From Volvox africanus (Eukaryota; Chlorophyta; Chlorophyceae; Chlamydomonadales; Volvocaceae), in the NCBI GenBank assembly GCA_030268105.1, contig BSDZ01000014.1:3663501-3727500 (forward strand): a stretch of DNA of 64,000 nucleotides. The letters run 5' to 3'. How positions within the stretch are numbered: position 1 is the stretch's first letter; every line of letters starts with the position of its first letter. Below the pieces are notes generated by a model that saw only the letters and a program-made list of their open reading frames with translations, did no database searches and was not told where the DNA came from. Positions 36,213 through 48,200 of the stretch are shown here, piece after piece. Made by a program: the position numbers and the translations under genes.

Positions 36213-39200
36213 ATGTCATCGCGGTGTCATCCACGCTTGCCCCTGCAGGTGATGACGCTGGGGTCAAGCACTCACGTGCTCGGATTCCCAACGAACACCA
36301 GTCATTCCACAACGCCATCATACCTAATCACGAAGCGACCGGCTCCGACTCGCGCTTCATTATGCCGCCCTGGCTTGCACGCCGGTCGGCGCCCGCTGCG
36401 GAGGGTTTCTGCAATCCTGCCGTATACGGTCACAGCTGACCCATCAAATGGATCTGGAAACCCTTCTATGGCAGGAACGGCGACTGGACCTCATCCTGAG
36501 GCAGAATCTCCCGACCCAAATCCTGTTTCCGGAAAATTCTCTTCACATCCCTTTGCCGCCCCTGGCAGCAGCGACGCCTGCACCAGCAACGCCGCAGGGC
36601 TCAGCGCAAGCGGCAGTATTTTCCACAGCACTGGTAATGGAGGTAATAATAATGGGGACAGCGCCGCAACAATCCTGCTGCGGCCTACAGATCAGTTTCC
36701 GGATCCACGTCCCCCATCTGCAGTCCCCGAGATGCTGTTGCTGCCAGTCGCAGTGTGCAAAACCATTACCCTAGGCCCCCAGGTGCGCATTGAAACACGC
36801 CTATTACCTCTCCCATACCTTCCGAGGGCAAAAAGAGCGACCCACAAGTAACGAAGCTCGTGGAGTTTTGCTCGATATCTTGTAACGCCCAGAAGATAAA
36901 AGTTGTTATTCGTGCGGTCGTGTCACGCTCCGATCTTCGGGGTTGGGTGTCATGGCCGCCGATGCCTTTTCCTTCAAACGGCCCTCATCCCACCCACCTC
37001 GCCGATCGCCGGCCGACTCCCCAGGCAACCCTGGCTGATGGTATACTGGCTCTCCTGCGCCGGTTGCCAACCGCTGTCGCTGCTCATGCAGCACTGCCAT
37101 CTGGCGTCCTCCGCCTCGAGGTTACCGTACCTCGTACGGCCACCACGGCGCTCCGCTGGCTTAGCGGCCAACAGCAACAGTGGCTACAGCGGCTCTCGGA
37201 TCCTAGCCCGGCTGCCGACGGCCCTTTCCTATACTTTAGCGGACGGCGATCCTCGGCGCCAGACACGCCAGGGGCGGTGGCTGCGGAGGCGGCGACTCGT
37301 GGATGGAGCTCTCTGGCGGGGGCAGGGGCGGCGTGGCGGTGGTGGGGCCCTGGCGGAGGCGGTTTTGACAGCCAAGTGGTTTCGGCGCTGCAGCGGTTCC
37401 TGTCCCCTGACCAGCCACGAATCCGGATTCTCGGGGGCGTCAGGTGGGGGGTGCTGCCGCGAGGGATGGTTTCGCACAGCCCCGTGTGAAGGAAGGGGCG
37501 CAATATTCACTTAGGGTTTCATATCCAGCTTACTAGCATCTGATAAGGCCCAGTAGTCTGCGACAGATTGGGATAAAGAGTATTACGAATATTAGGTTCG
37601 TAAGAAATGTGAAAATCATCAAGCTGCGCTGCCGAACGTATTGGAGAAGTTGAGGCGCTGCCGGGGTTTGCCGGAGCTGAGGGCGGCGAAGGTTTCCTGA
37701 AAGCAAACGATTCAGAGGCGGAGGTTGACTGGCACGCCCCGGAGGGCAGCGCTGGATACCGGCGGGTCTCATGGAGGGGGACGGGGAGGGGGAGGCTGGC
37801 TGGTGGGCTGAAACTGGATTGATCGTGCTTGTGTCGATGGACCTCCGGGACAAGGAAGGGGAGGCTTGTCGGTGACAGATGCGGAGTTGTAGATGCAGGG
37901 GTGCTGTGTTGACCCGGGTATGTCGCCGGGGTTAGCTGTCTTCCTACTTTTGTAGCGAGACTGGCAACAGTGCAGTTGCGCGTTTAATCTCTTCCCATCC
38001 CCTTCGTAATGCACAATCCACCCTCTTTTATCCGTCACACGACGGCCAGGATGACTTTCGAAGTGCGTTGTGCTTTCATTCTTTTACGGTCTAATTCAAA
38101 CGTTACCTTAAGTTCCCCGTGATGGATGTGGTGTGTGGTCCTGCCCGTGTGCGTCGGTCAAATCGCAGGTTCGACACCCGCCGCACCCCGGGACCTGAAT
38201 GGGCTCCCTTTGGCTCGCACTGCTTCGTGCTGCCCCTCCTGGAGCTGACGGAGGCCGCGGACTGCTGCTTGCTGGCCGTGACGCTGGCGTGGGATCCGGA
38301 AGCTGTGAAGGAGGCGGGAGCCGCAGCAGCAACATCAGCAGCAGGGGTGACGGGAACCGCAGACGGTACGTTGTCCTCGGCGCGGATGAATGGACGCCGC
38401 GTGTTTCCTGGAGCACCTGAGGCTGTCTGGCATACTCGGGTAATGGAGTCGGTGTTGCAATTAATCTGCCTGTGCGAGTCACGTTACCGGGTCAGGTTCC
38501 CAAATTCTCTCATTTTGGTTGAACTGGTTGATTCCTGGTCGTTTTTATCGGATCGGTGAATGGGTGCATGCGTATCGTGCGAAGGGATGTCGGAGGGTAA
38601 AGCTGCAAGCGGTCCCACTTTGGATCGGTTACCTATGAACCTCGTGCCACATTTCTTCAAGTCCTGACCATCCCGGCTTGCACCAGTCCTGCGGAAAACA
38701 TGCGGCTTAGTCCCAATCCCTGGATAGCAGCCTCACCGCTGCCTGTCTTAATGCGATGTTAGGGGGCTTCTGTGGCTCTGCGGACCTGGCGACGGCTGCG
38801 GCGCGGGCAGAGGCGGCCCTCCGGCTGATGCAACCACCAGCGCCGGCCTCGGCATATGGGCTGCGCGTCAGCAGGTGGGGGATTGGGGGGCTTGAGGGTA
38901 GCGGGCTGGCGGGCTGGCAGGGGCGAGGATTGCGGAGGACTCGAGGGTGCAGGGCTGGAAGGGGGGCTGAGAGCGGCGGCGGGCTCTAATGTTTGCGGCG
39001 GATGAACTGCAACGGGGGTGGGAGGGAACACCGGTGCACAGCGGGCCAGGGGTGGATGAAGTGCCTAGCTTCCCGAAACCCGAGACCCGCAGTCCTGCAT
39101 TATTGCCCACATCACACCACATCACATCACATCACATCACATCACATCACATCACACTACATCACACCGCACCACATCACATCACATCACATCACATCAC

Positions 39201-42200
39201 ATCACATCACATCACATCACACTACATCACACCGCACCACATCACATCACATCACATCACATCACATCACATCACATCACATGTCATACTGTACACCGAT
39301 GTATGCAACATATTGTCGGCGTCGTGAATGGCCCGGTTGTCACTCCGCCGGCTGTTGCACTCTTAACCCTGCGTCCCATCCGTCTCGCCTGCCGCGCCGC
39401 AGGTCGGAGCCCCAACACTCGCCGTCCAAGGAGGAGTGGCACGCGCATATGGCGGCGTTGCTGGGGGGACTTCGGGTCCGACTAACCCTAGGGAGAAAAG
39501 CAGTTTCGGGGTGTCAGGCTGTTTGCAGCTGCTCTATTCAAAAGATGTTATGTGGTGTCACTTGTTTAGATCCTCTTGGGCATGTGGGGAGGTATCCTCA
39601 AGGGTAGCTTAGCTCATTGGGTGAGAGCAGAGTATAGGGTATAGAGTATAGATGGAGGAGGAGCAAGTCGGACAAGACGAACAGAAACTGATGCAGGGGG
39701 GCCAGTATGGCCAATACGCGCCAGGTCAATTATGGCTATTCGCGGGGGGGGGTGTCGGCCCCCTGGAGGGGCTCCTGAGTGCCTGTAGGGAATTCGTGAA
39801 TGTGGCATGATTAACGGTACACGCCTTACTTCTGTCTCTAGCGCTATCCCAGCTCCCGCCCTCATTCATTCCTTCTGCGCCATCAGGAAGGTCAAGACAC
39901 GGGGGCGCCTGCCGCGGCCGCTCTCGCCTCTTTGCTGGACACGGGGCTGGCACGCCAGGTCTGCGAATGCGGGACGCCGCCCGGGGGAATGCGTTTCCTT
40001 ACCTATGATTATTAGTATCCGCCATGGGGATGTTTTCGTGAACAGGAGTGTGAGTTGCGCCAGGATACGTGTATGTCTGCGCGTGTTGTGTGAAATGGAG
40101 ATGAATGCGTTGACATTTAACTCCCGGAAGGGGGAGGGTTCTTCTGTGCGGATGATCAGAGAGTAGTTTTACTACATGTTCCATACATGCGTCTTTAGGA
40201 GGGATGACGGGGTTAGCTAGCTAGCTGGCGGGGTTAGTGGGCGAGCGGAACTGCAGGAGGGGAGGGACGGAGCTCTGACGGAGTTCTGAGAACATCGTTT
40301 GGTCGCGGCATTGGTGTATGGCCTTGGGTGTGAATTTCCGAGTTGGGTTGGGATCTAATGCCCTCATTGCCATTTAATGCCCTCCATTTCCAACCCGTTG
40401 GCCCTGAAGCGCAGGAGTATCTGATGCACGGTCAGCAGGGCCTGGATGATCTGCTGGCGGCGCTGACACTCTCGGCGTCCACGGCGACGGCAAATGCAGC
40501 ACGGCAGTCAGACGATGGCGATTCCGGCGACGGATTGGATGCGCTGAGAGACCTGATAGATGGCAAGGTAACGGTTTCGGAACTGATGGCGGCCACGACG
40601 ACGGCGGAGGCGGCCGTCGGGTCCACGGTCACACCACCTGGTGGCGGCAGCGTTCAGTCTGCTGACGGAGAAGCAGCGGAGGAGCTCAGCAAGGTGGTCA
40701 TGGCCCGCCGTACAACAATGCGGATCGAAGGGTCGCTGGACCCTTTGCATGTGCTGCAGGTGTGCGTACGCGCGCGAGTGTGTGCGGGGTGGGGTGGGGT
40801 GGAGTGCGGTGGGGTGGGGGCTGCTGTGTGTTGGTGATGGTGTTAGGGGTCGTGTGTGTGTATGGTGGTGTTGTGGTGGTAGAAAATGGAATCGTAATCG
40901 TAGCCACTGGCTGACAAGTACACGCGTAGGTGCATCCCATGGAAAGCAGCCGAAGCATGTGGCTCATTACAATCCAGGACGCCGCCATCACCGCTACGAC
41001 CACCATGGCCACCTCACCTCCTCCCATCGTACCTACCGCCTACCCCCCACCTCCCCGCCTTCCCACTCCCATCGTACCTACCGCCTCCCCACTTCCTTCA
41101 CTTGCCATCTTGCAGAGCCTTAAGGAGCGCGACCCGCGGGCGTATCAAGTCTACTTTGCGCCGGGGGCTGGTTTCGGACGAGCGGCCGCGGCAGCGCCCG
41201 GTGGCGATCCTGCCACTAACGTCGGCCCCAGTCCCGGCCCCGCCTTCCTGGCGTGCACTCCCGAGCGACTGTACGCGCGGACAGGTCGCTTTGTTGCCAG
41301 CGAGGCAGTAGCGGGGACGCGGCCCCGCGGCAGGGGGGGAGACGTGGAGCAGGTAATTGCTCAAGATGCGGGAAACGGAGCGGATCTTTCGCTCCTGACA
41401 ACTCTCCCCATTTACGTAATGTTTCTCTCTGCGTCCTGCCAGGAAGTCCTTGGCAGCCCGCTGGTCAGCTCTTTCTGCAGATGTTTCGCCTTAAACCCCC
41501 AACCCCCCGAACAGGACTTTTGGCTCTCCCTGGACCTTCTCCGTTCCGCCAAAGACCACGCGGAGTTCTGCTCCGTGCGGGACTGGATTGCGTCACAGCT
41601 GGCGGGTGCGTCACGCAGCTTCCGTTAGCGGCGGGAGTGGTTATTACCGGGTGGAAAGAGGGGTGCGTAGCTTGCGAAACAGTGCGTGAGGGGAAAGGGC
41701 AGCATGTGTAGATGCATGGTTGGAGAGGGTGTTCAGAAGGGTGTTACGTCAATCTGTTTCGGAAAATATCCGCACTTCATGATTTTGATGTTTGCTAGTT
41801 CGGAAATGTGTACACGCGAATCCACATCGCATTCTTTATCATCCCCTCCTCGTTGTTGCCCCCTCAAGGTCCCTGCGAGGACGTACATGTGGAGATCCGC
41901 AAGTCGGTGCTCAAGCAGGGCAGTGTGCAGCACCTCTTCGGGCGTGTCGCGGCAGCGCTCCGGCGGGGACGCAACGACGCGCACCTGCTGGCGGCGCTGC
42001 ACCCCACTCCCGCCGTGTGCGGACGTCCACGTGAAGCGGCGCTGGGGTGGGTCATGTCCCGGGGGGAACGGGGGAACGGAAAACCTGTGTGCATGGTGTC
42101 GGGTCGGCCTAGTGTCAACTGCCATTGCCTGTGCGGATGAGGGTGTGAAGGCGGTATATAAATGTGATTTATGAGACCCTTTAACGAGTTTTTAAGTGAT

Positions 42201-45200
42201 AACGTCCGTTGGTTATTCAACCGTGGTTACCGGTTTGAATTAAATGCTCCGTTGTCGTTACCGCAGGTATTTGGGTGAGTTGGAGTCATTCGACCGCGGG
42301 TGGTACGCCGGGCCCTTCGGCTGGATCTCTGGTGCGGGGGCAGAGTTCGTGGTGGCCATTCGATCCGGCCTGGTGTGCCCTGTACTACCCTCCTCACCCA
42401 CCTCCGAAACCAACACCCTTACTGCCGTTATCAGCAATGGCACCAGTGGCAGGACCATGCCCGATAAGTCCTCACGCGTCAGTGGTTCCGAAGCCGCGTC
42501 ACTTCCGGTTCCGCAGCGGTTGGTTCCCCGGTCGCAGAAGTACCCGCAGCACCAGCGGGCGCCGTCTCCCACTGCCTCGTTGGTGCACATGTTCGCCGGG
42601 GTGGGGGTGGTCCGTGGGTCGGACCCAGTCGCCGAATGGCAGGAGCTGGATCTCAAGGTACGGGTGGTGGTGGTGGTGATAGTGGTTTATAAGGTACTTG
42701 GTTCATATTTGAGGGTGGCAAAGTGGGGGCGGGTGCGGTGGGGGGGCCGGGAGTGGAATGGGGTTATGTAGTCCTGGAGCGAAGGACGAGTTGTGGCAAA
42801 GAGTGAGGTCTGGTAAAGTACGAACACGTTGGATGATGCTTTCGTTTGGACGAGGTGTGACATTCCCTACCTAGAGGGAGAGGAGATCCTGGATTTTTGG
42901 AGACGTTGCTTGGGCCGTGTAATCGCGTCGCTGCCCAGGACCTCAACATCTTGGGGGTCCTGTCTTTGCTTTTACGAACCCCTGTCCTGCCTCACCGCCC
43001 TCCCATGTGACCCGATCTCCCTACCCACCACCAATACCACCAACACCAATACCACCCGTTGGTCGCTCCCTTCAAAACATTATTCGCTTCCGCAGATCCG
43101 GCCCCTGTCGTCTGCGCTGCTGGCCGCCCCGCTGCCCTCCGCCGCCCCCAACATCAATGTGGCCTGGGCGGGGCTGCTGGTGGAGGAGCTGTGCAGGCTG
43201 GGTGTCAACATGTTCTGTGTCGCACCCGGTGAGGAAACCAGGCTTACCAGGCTATCAGGGTTATTTGGGTTGAGAGGGGCCCTCAGTATTTCCGGGCTTG
43301 CCTTATTTTAGCCTTTTTGTTCATCTGGTTTCATTGAGTTGTTTCGTCGTTTGCTAGCTTTTACGCTACCCATGCGTATCTTTGTATCATAACCGCTTCA
43401 CATGCACGAAGAAGAAGAAGAAGAAGAAGAAGAAGAAGAAGAAGAAAAAGAAGAAGAAAAAGAAGAAGAAAAAGAAGAAGAAAAAGAAGAAGAAAAAGAA
43501 GAAAAAGAAGAAAAAGAAGAAGAAAACACCGGGGTTTGCATTTGATCGGTCCAACCTTAGTGTTGCAAGGTCCTAAAACATTGCGCAACCGTACGCCGAA
43601 GATTTCACGGTAGTCACACGGGCCCGGGAAGCGCTTCGTTTTGCGGGGTCGGCTGCTTTTGACAAAAAGCCACGTATGTGCCGGTCCCCTCAGCCCACCC
43701 AGCCCGGACAGCAAGCAGCCGGCTCTCACTTTGCCCTCGATCCGCCCAAGGACCCACGGGTCGGGGGTCATTCTTACCGGACATATCAACTTTTGTGCTC
43801 TGTAGCCCGCCCCTTGCTGCTGGTCTTCCCAACCGCTTATGTCAGCTCAGTCCTCACGCCCGTGCATACATATGTTCTTTTTCTCCAATCGAAACACATC
43901 TGGTTACGAGTATACAGTCGTACACAGCCGCAAGCTACCCTCCCGTGCAGGTTCCCGCTCCTCCCCGCTCACACACGCTATTGCCAGCCACCCGCGCGCC
44001 CGACTGAACGTCTGCATCGACGAGCGGTCCCTGGGCTTCTGGGCCCTGGGCTACGGTCGCGCCTCCGGTCGGCCCGCTGCCGTGGTGACGAGCTCCGGAA
44101 CCGCGGTGGCCAATCTGCTACCGGCGGTGGTGGAGGCGTCGCTGAGCGGGGTACCGCTGCTGCTGCTGACGGCGGATAGACCGGCGGAGCTGCGGGATAC
44201 GGCAGCGAACCAAACCATTGATCAGGTCTGAAGAGCTGCGCGGGGGGGAAGGAGGGGGAAAAGAGGGGAAGACGAGAACACGAGACAAACGAGCTGCGGG
44301 AAGGGGGGGAGAGGCTGCGCGTGTGTGACTGAGCATGGGGGGGGCCGTGGACGCAAGCCTATGTATGTGAGTGCACCATTAGACGCGGCGAGCAAACCCT
44401 AAGTGAATGAATGTGGCACGGCAAACAGGATTAGATAACTATGACGACACCTGGGGTGTGCATGAACAATGACGCGTCAAGTTCAATCCAATGGCCGTAT
44501 GCGGCTGTTGGGGTTTCACAATCTGGCTGAGTGGCGGAATTGAGTTGAGTTGAGTGCTTGCATTGCTGATTGCTGATTGTTACGTGTCTTCCTGAGACGG
44601 TTGCTCTACGGTGTATTGCTACCTTTGAAGACCGTCAGGAACCCTGCCGTGTCCCCACTCTACTCTTAGACCAAGATCTTTGGTGGCTTCGTCCGGTGGT
44701 TCTTCGACGTGCCGCCACCCGGTGCCGACATACCCGGCCGTACCGTGCTCACGACTGCCTCCACCGCCTACCGAGCTGCTGTGGCCAGCTGCCCCCCTGG
44801 ACCTGTGCACCTGAACTTGCAGGTAATACAGGATACACATTCATATCGGGCAAGAGGAGTGCCGCGAGAGGGAAGGGGGGGAATAGGAGGAAAATGGGGG
44901 GTGTATAATAACTAACAGACTCAGGAACGGGAGCCCGTGGGCGCGTAATGCATACCTCACGAGGGGAGTTCAATATGAGGGAGTCTGGTGGACGAATGCA
45001 AAAAAGAGCAACATGTGGTGGGGGTTAGGGATGGGGATGGATGGAGATGTGGTTAGGGATGGGGATGGGGAGGGGGGAGAATGTTGGAGGGGACACTCAA
45101 CATGGCACGTCACCAGCAGACAACAATAAGCTGATGTACTGATCCCCGGAGGTAATGCGGGACTGTTTCAGCCCCTGCGCTGTCACCCCTGAGTCGTATT

Positions 45201-48200
45201 TCTGTACACTTGAATTTTTTACTCAAAATTCCCGCAGCTACAGCCTCACGATGCCGCTCCCTCCGACCAAGTCCCCACCTCTCCACTTATCCTAATACGC
45301 GTTTTTGCGCCTTTCACCGTATCCCTCCTGACCACGCAGTTCCGGGAGCCGCTGGCCCCCGTGATTGCCCCCTGGTCCCCCGCGCCCTTCCTGGCGGGGC
45401 TGTCGCAATGGGAGGTAAAAAGCTAGCTGGCTGGCGGGCTGGCTCGGTGGCTGGCGGGCTGGGGAGGCGGTATTGACTTACAAGGGGCCTCAACAACATC
45501 CATCGTACATACTTGACCGAATATCGTCGTACCCCTTCATAGCCACGCACGTCGTGCTAACCAGGTCCTTGAAATACAACGCAATTGCAGCTCACTTTAC
45601 CCCGAGTCCTGACACAGGCAGATCTCCAATGTTAAGTCACTTTGTTAGTCACCGCGGGATGTCGGAGAGGGATGTCCGTCAAGCTGCCGCGGCTTGCTGA
45701 GTGTTACCATATCACATTTTCTCTGTCTTCGTTGCCGCCCTTCCTCCCCTGGCCTGGCTAACGGGTTTCCAACCTCCTCTCTCCCCTTCGCAGGCCAGCC
45801 AGCTGCCGTACACATCCCACATCAATGGTGCTGTGCTGCCGAGAGCTGCTCCTGGGGGGAGCGGCTCCGAGTCGGGCATTTCGGCGGGTTTCGGAGCCGG
45901 GCCGGGGGTGCTCGGCATCGGCAGTGGCAGTGGCGGTGCTGACGGGGCAGCGCTTCGGGCACTGTTGCGAGGTGCCCGGCGGGGATTGGTGGTGGTTGGC
46001 GAGCTGATCGACCCACGGGACATCGTAGCGGCTCGCCAGGTGAGGTGTGCGAGGCGGCTTACATCGCGTATTCCCGTCCTCCACTGTGCTTGTGCTGCCC
46101 GGTACCCAGCTTGCTTGTTTTTCGTTGCTGGGAAGGTGGTTAATGTAAGGAAAGTAATCATCTGGGCGATCTGGCCCTGCATTTCCTGTTTTTACTCCAG
46201 TCCTGATGGCGCGAGCGAAACCACCGCGATCAGCAGGGTCAGACACTCCCTTGACTGTCACGGCAGGGATTGTAGAAACTTCATTGTCTGTTCGTATAGT
46301 ACGTCTTTTGCGTTTCATTGCGCAACCGTACACCGAAGATTTCACGGTAGACACATGGGCCCGGGAAGCGCTTCATTTTGCGAGGTCGGCTGCTCTTGAC
46401 AAAAAGCCACGTATGTGCCGTTCCCCTCAGCCTATCCAGCCCGGACAGCAAGCAGCCGGCTCTCACTTTGCCCTCGATCCGCCCAATGATCCACGGGTCA
46501 TTCTTACCGGACATATTGGCTACCCATCCCATGCAATGCTCCTCCGCTTCATGGCGCTATTATCATTCCTTTAGCCCGAAGTCCCATGAAACCCGCATTG
46601 CCACTCCCCGCGTCCCGTGCCGTTTTTTCGCTATGTGTAACGCAGCACCGCATCCACTTTTTGTGATCCATGCTGGATTGCAGATTCGGTCACGAGAGGG
46701 CGCCGCGTGAACATTGAGCCAAACGTTGAATATTAATTTCATACTGTCATCTTGTTACCGTAAATATATGGGTCGTAAATACTTAGATGTCCCCACAACG
46801 CATGTTAATGGACCCATACCAAAACACTTTGCGACCGGGTCTGTTCGTTTCTCGTATTTTGTCATGTTTAAATCCATGTGGGTGAATGGTACCTCAGCCA
46901 CCCTAATTTTCTGCGGATCAGCTCTTAAACCCCACACCGAGACCCCACATATACACATATACACACATGCACATATACACATATACACACATGCACATAT
47001 ACACACATACACACATACACATATACACATATGCACACATGCACATATACACATATACACATCCTCAATTGGGATCTTTGTCTTACCCGCTCCGCCGCAG
47101 ATTGGTTCTGTGCTCGGGTGGCCTGTCGTAGCCGAGGTCCTGTCGGGACTCCGCGTGGGTGCAGTAACCCAGCCAACGTCGCAGCCATCGTTAAGCACGG
47201 CGGGGGGTAATGACAGCAATGACGACAGCAGGACGTCGTACACCAACGCCGTGCCACTTGTTCACCATATGGACCACATATTGCTAGGCGACCGAGCCTG
47301 GTGGGGGCAGCTGCGTCCTGACGTCATCCTGCAACTGGGCCCGCACCTTACCTCCAAGAGGGTCGGGCAGTTCATGGTGCGTTTCATGGTGTTCGCGTAC
47401 GGAAAATCTAGGGAACAGATGCCAAAGAAGCATCAGAACCCCCGTATCGAAGAATCTTAAGAATTCTAGGCTTTCCTCATCTTCGGAATTTTGCTCGTCA
47501 TTAGGCAAGCAATGTCTTTCATCACCAGCGGCTGGAGATCATTACGCAATGGTGGTCATTGCACGCAGGACTGGGCGGCGATGGGGGTCGATGGCGGCAC
47601 CCCCGGTGTCCCGTGGGTGTATGTGGCGGCTCACACCCTGCGTCACGACCCGTCTCATTTAGTCACCCACCGAGCCGTCATGACGATGCCGGAATTCCGG
47701 GACGCAGTGGTGGACCCCGCGATGGCAGCGGCTGGCGCAAGGGGCCCACGGCAGTTCGGCAGTCATTGTAATGGTTTCGGCGCCGCCACTGACCCGTGGG
47801 TCCATGTGAGCTCCTACGGCCGGCTGTTGCTGCAGCTGGATGAAGCTGTGACGCACGAGGTGCATACGGGAAGGGTCGAAGTCAGGGAAGGGAAGGCTAA
47901 GAGTCATTTACCCTGTTTATGTGTTGTGTTTGGGGGCGGGGCGTTGAATTCTTTGTTCGTAATATGGGCACTGCTGTGGTCGGCCTCGGCCTTGGGCTCA
48001 CGCTCGGGCCCGGGATCAGGATCGGCATCGGGATTGGGATCGGGATCTGGATCTGGATTGGGATCGGGATTGGGATCGGGATTGGGATCGGGATTGGGAT
48101 CGGGATCGGGATCGGGATCGGGATTGGGATTGGGATCGGGATCGGGATCGGGATCGGGATCGGGATCGGGATCGGGATCGGGATCGGGATCGGGATCGGG

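Noticed and set aside
39110..39281. CRISPR-like regular repeat
   Set aside because: It is a simple pentanucleotide microsatellite in an intron of a nuclear gene; no spacers and no cas genes.
43382..43576. Poly-lysine protein
   Set aside because: Translation of the GAA/AAG purine tract within a PHYLLO intron.
46206..46574. Protein encoded by the three-copy intronic repeat
   Set aside because: A frame is open in copy 2, but a 7-bp indel shifts the frame relative to copies 1 and 3, so selection for a protein is not supported.
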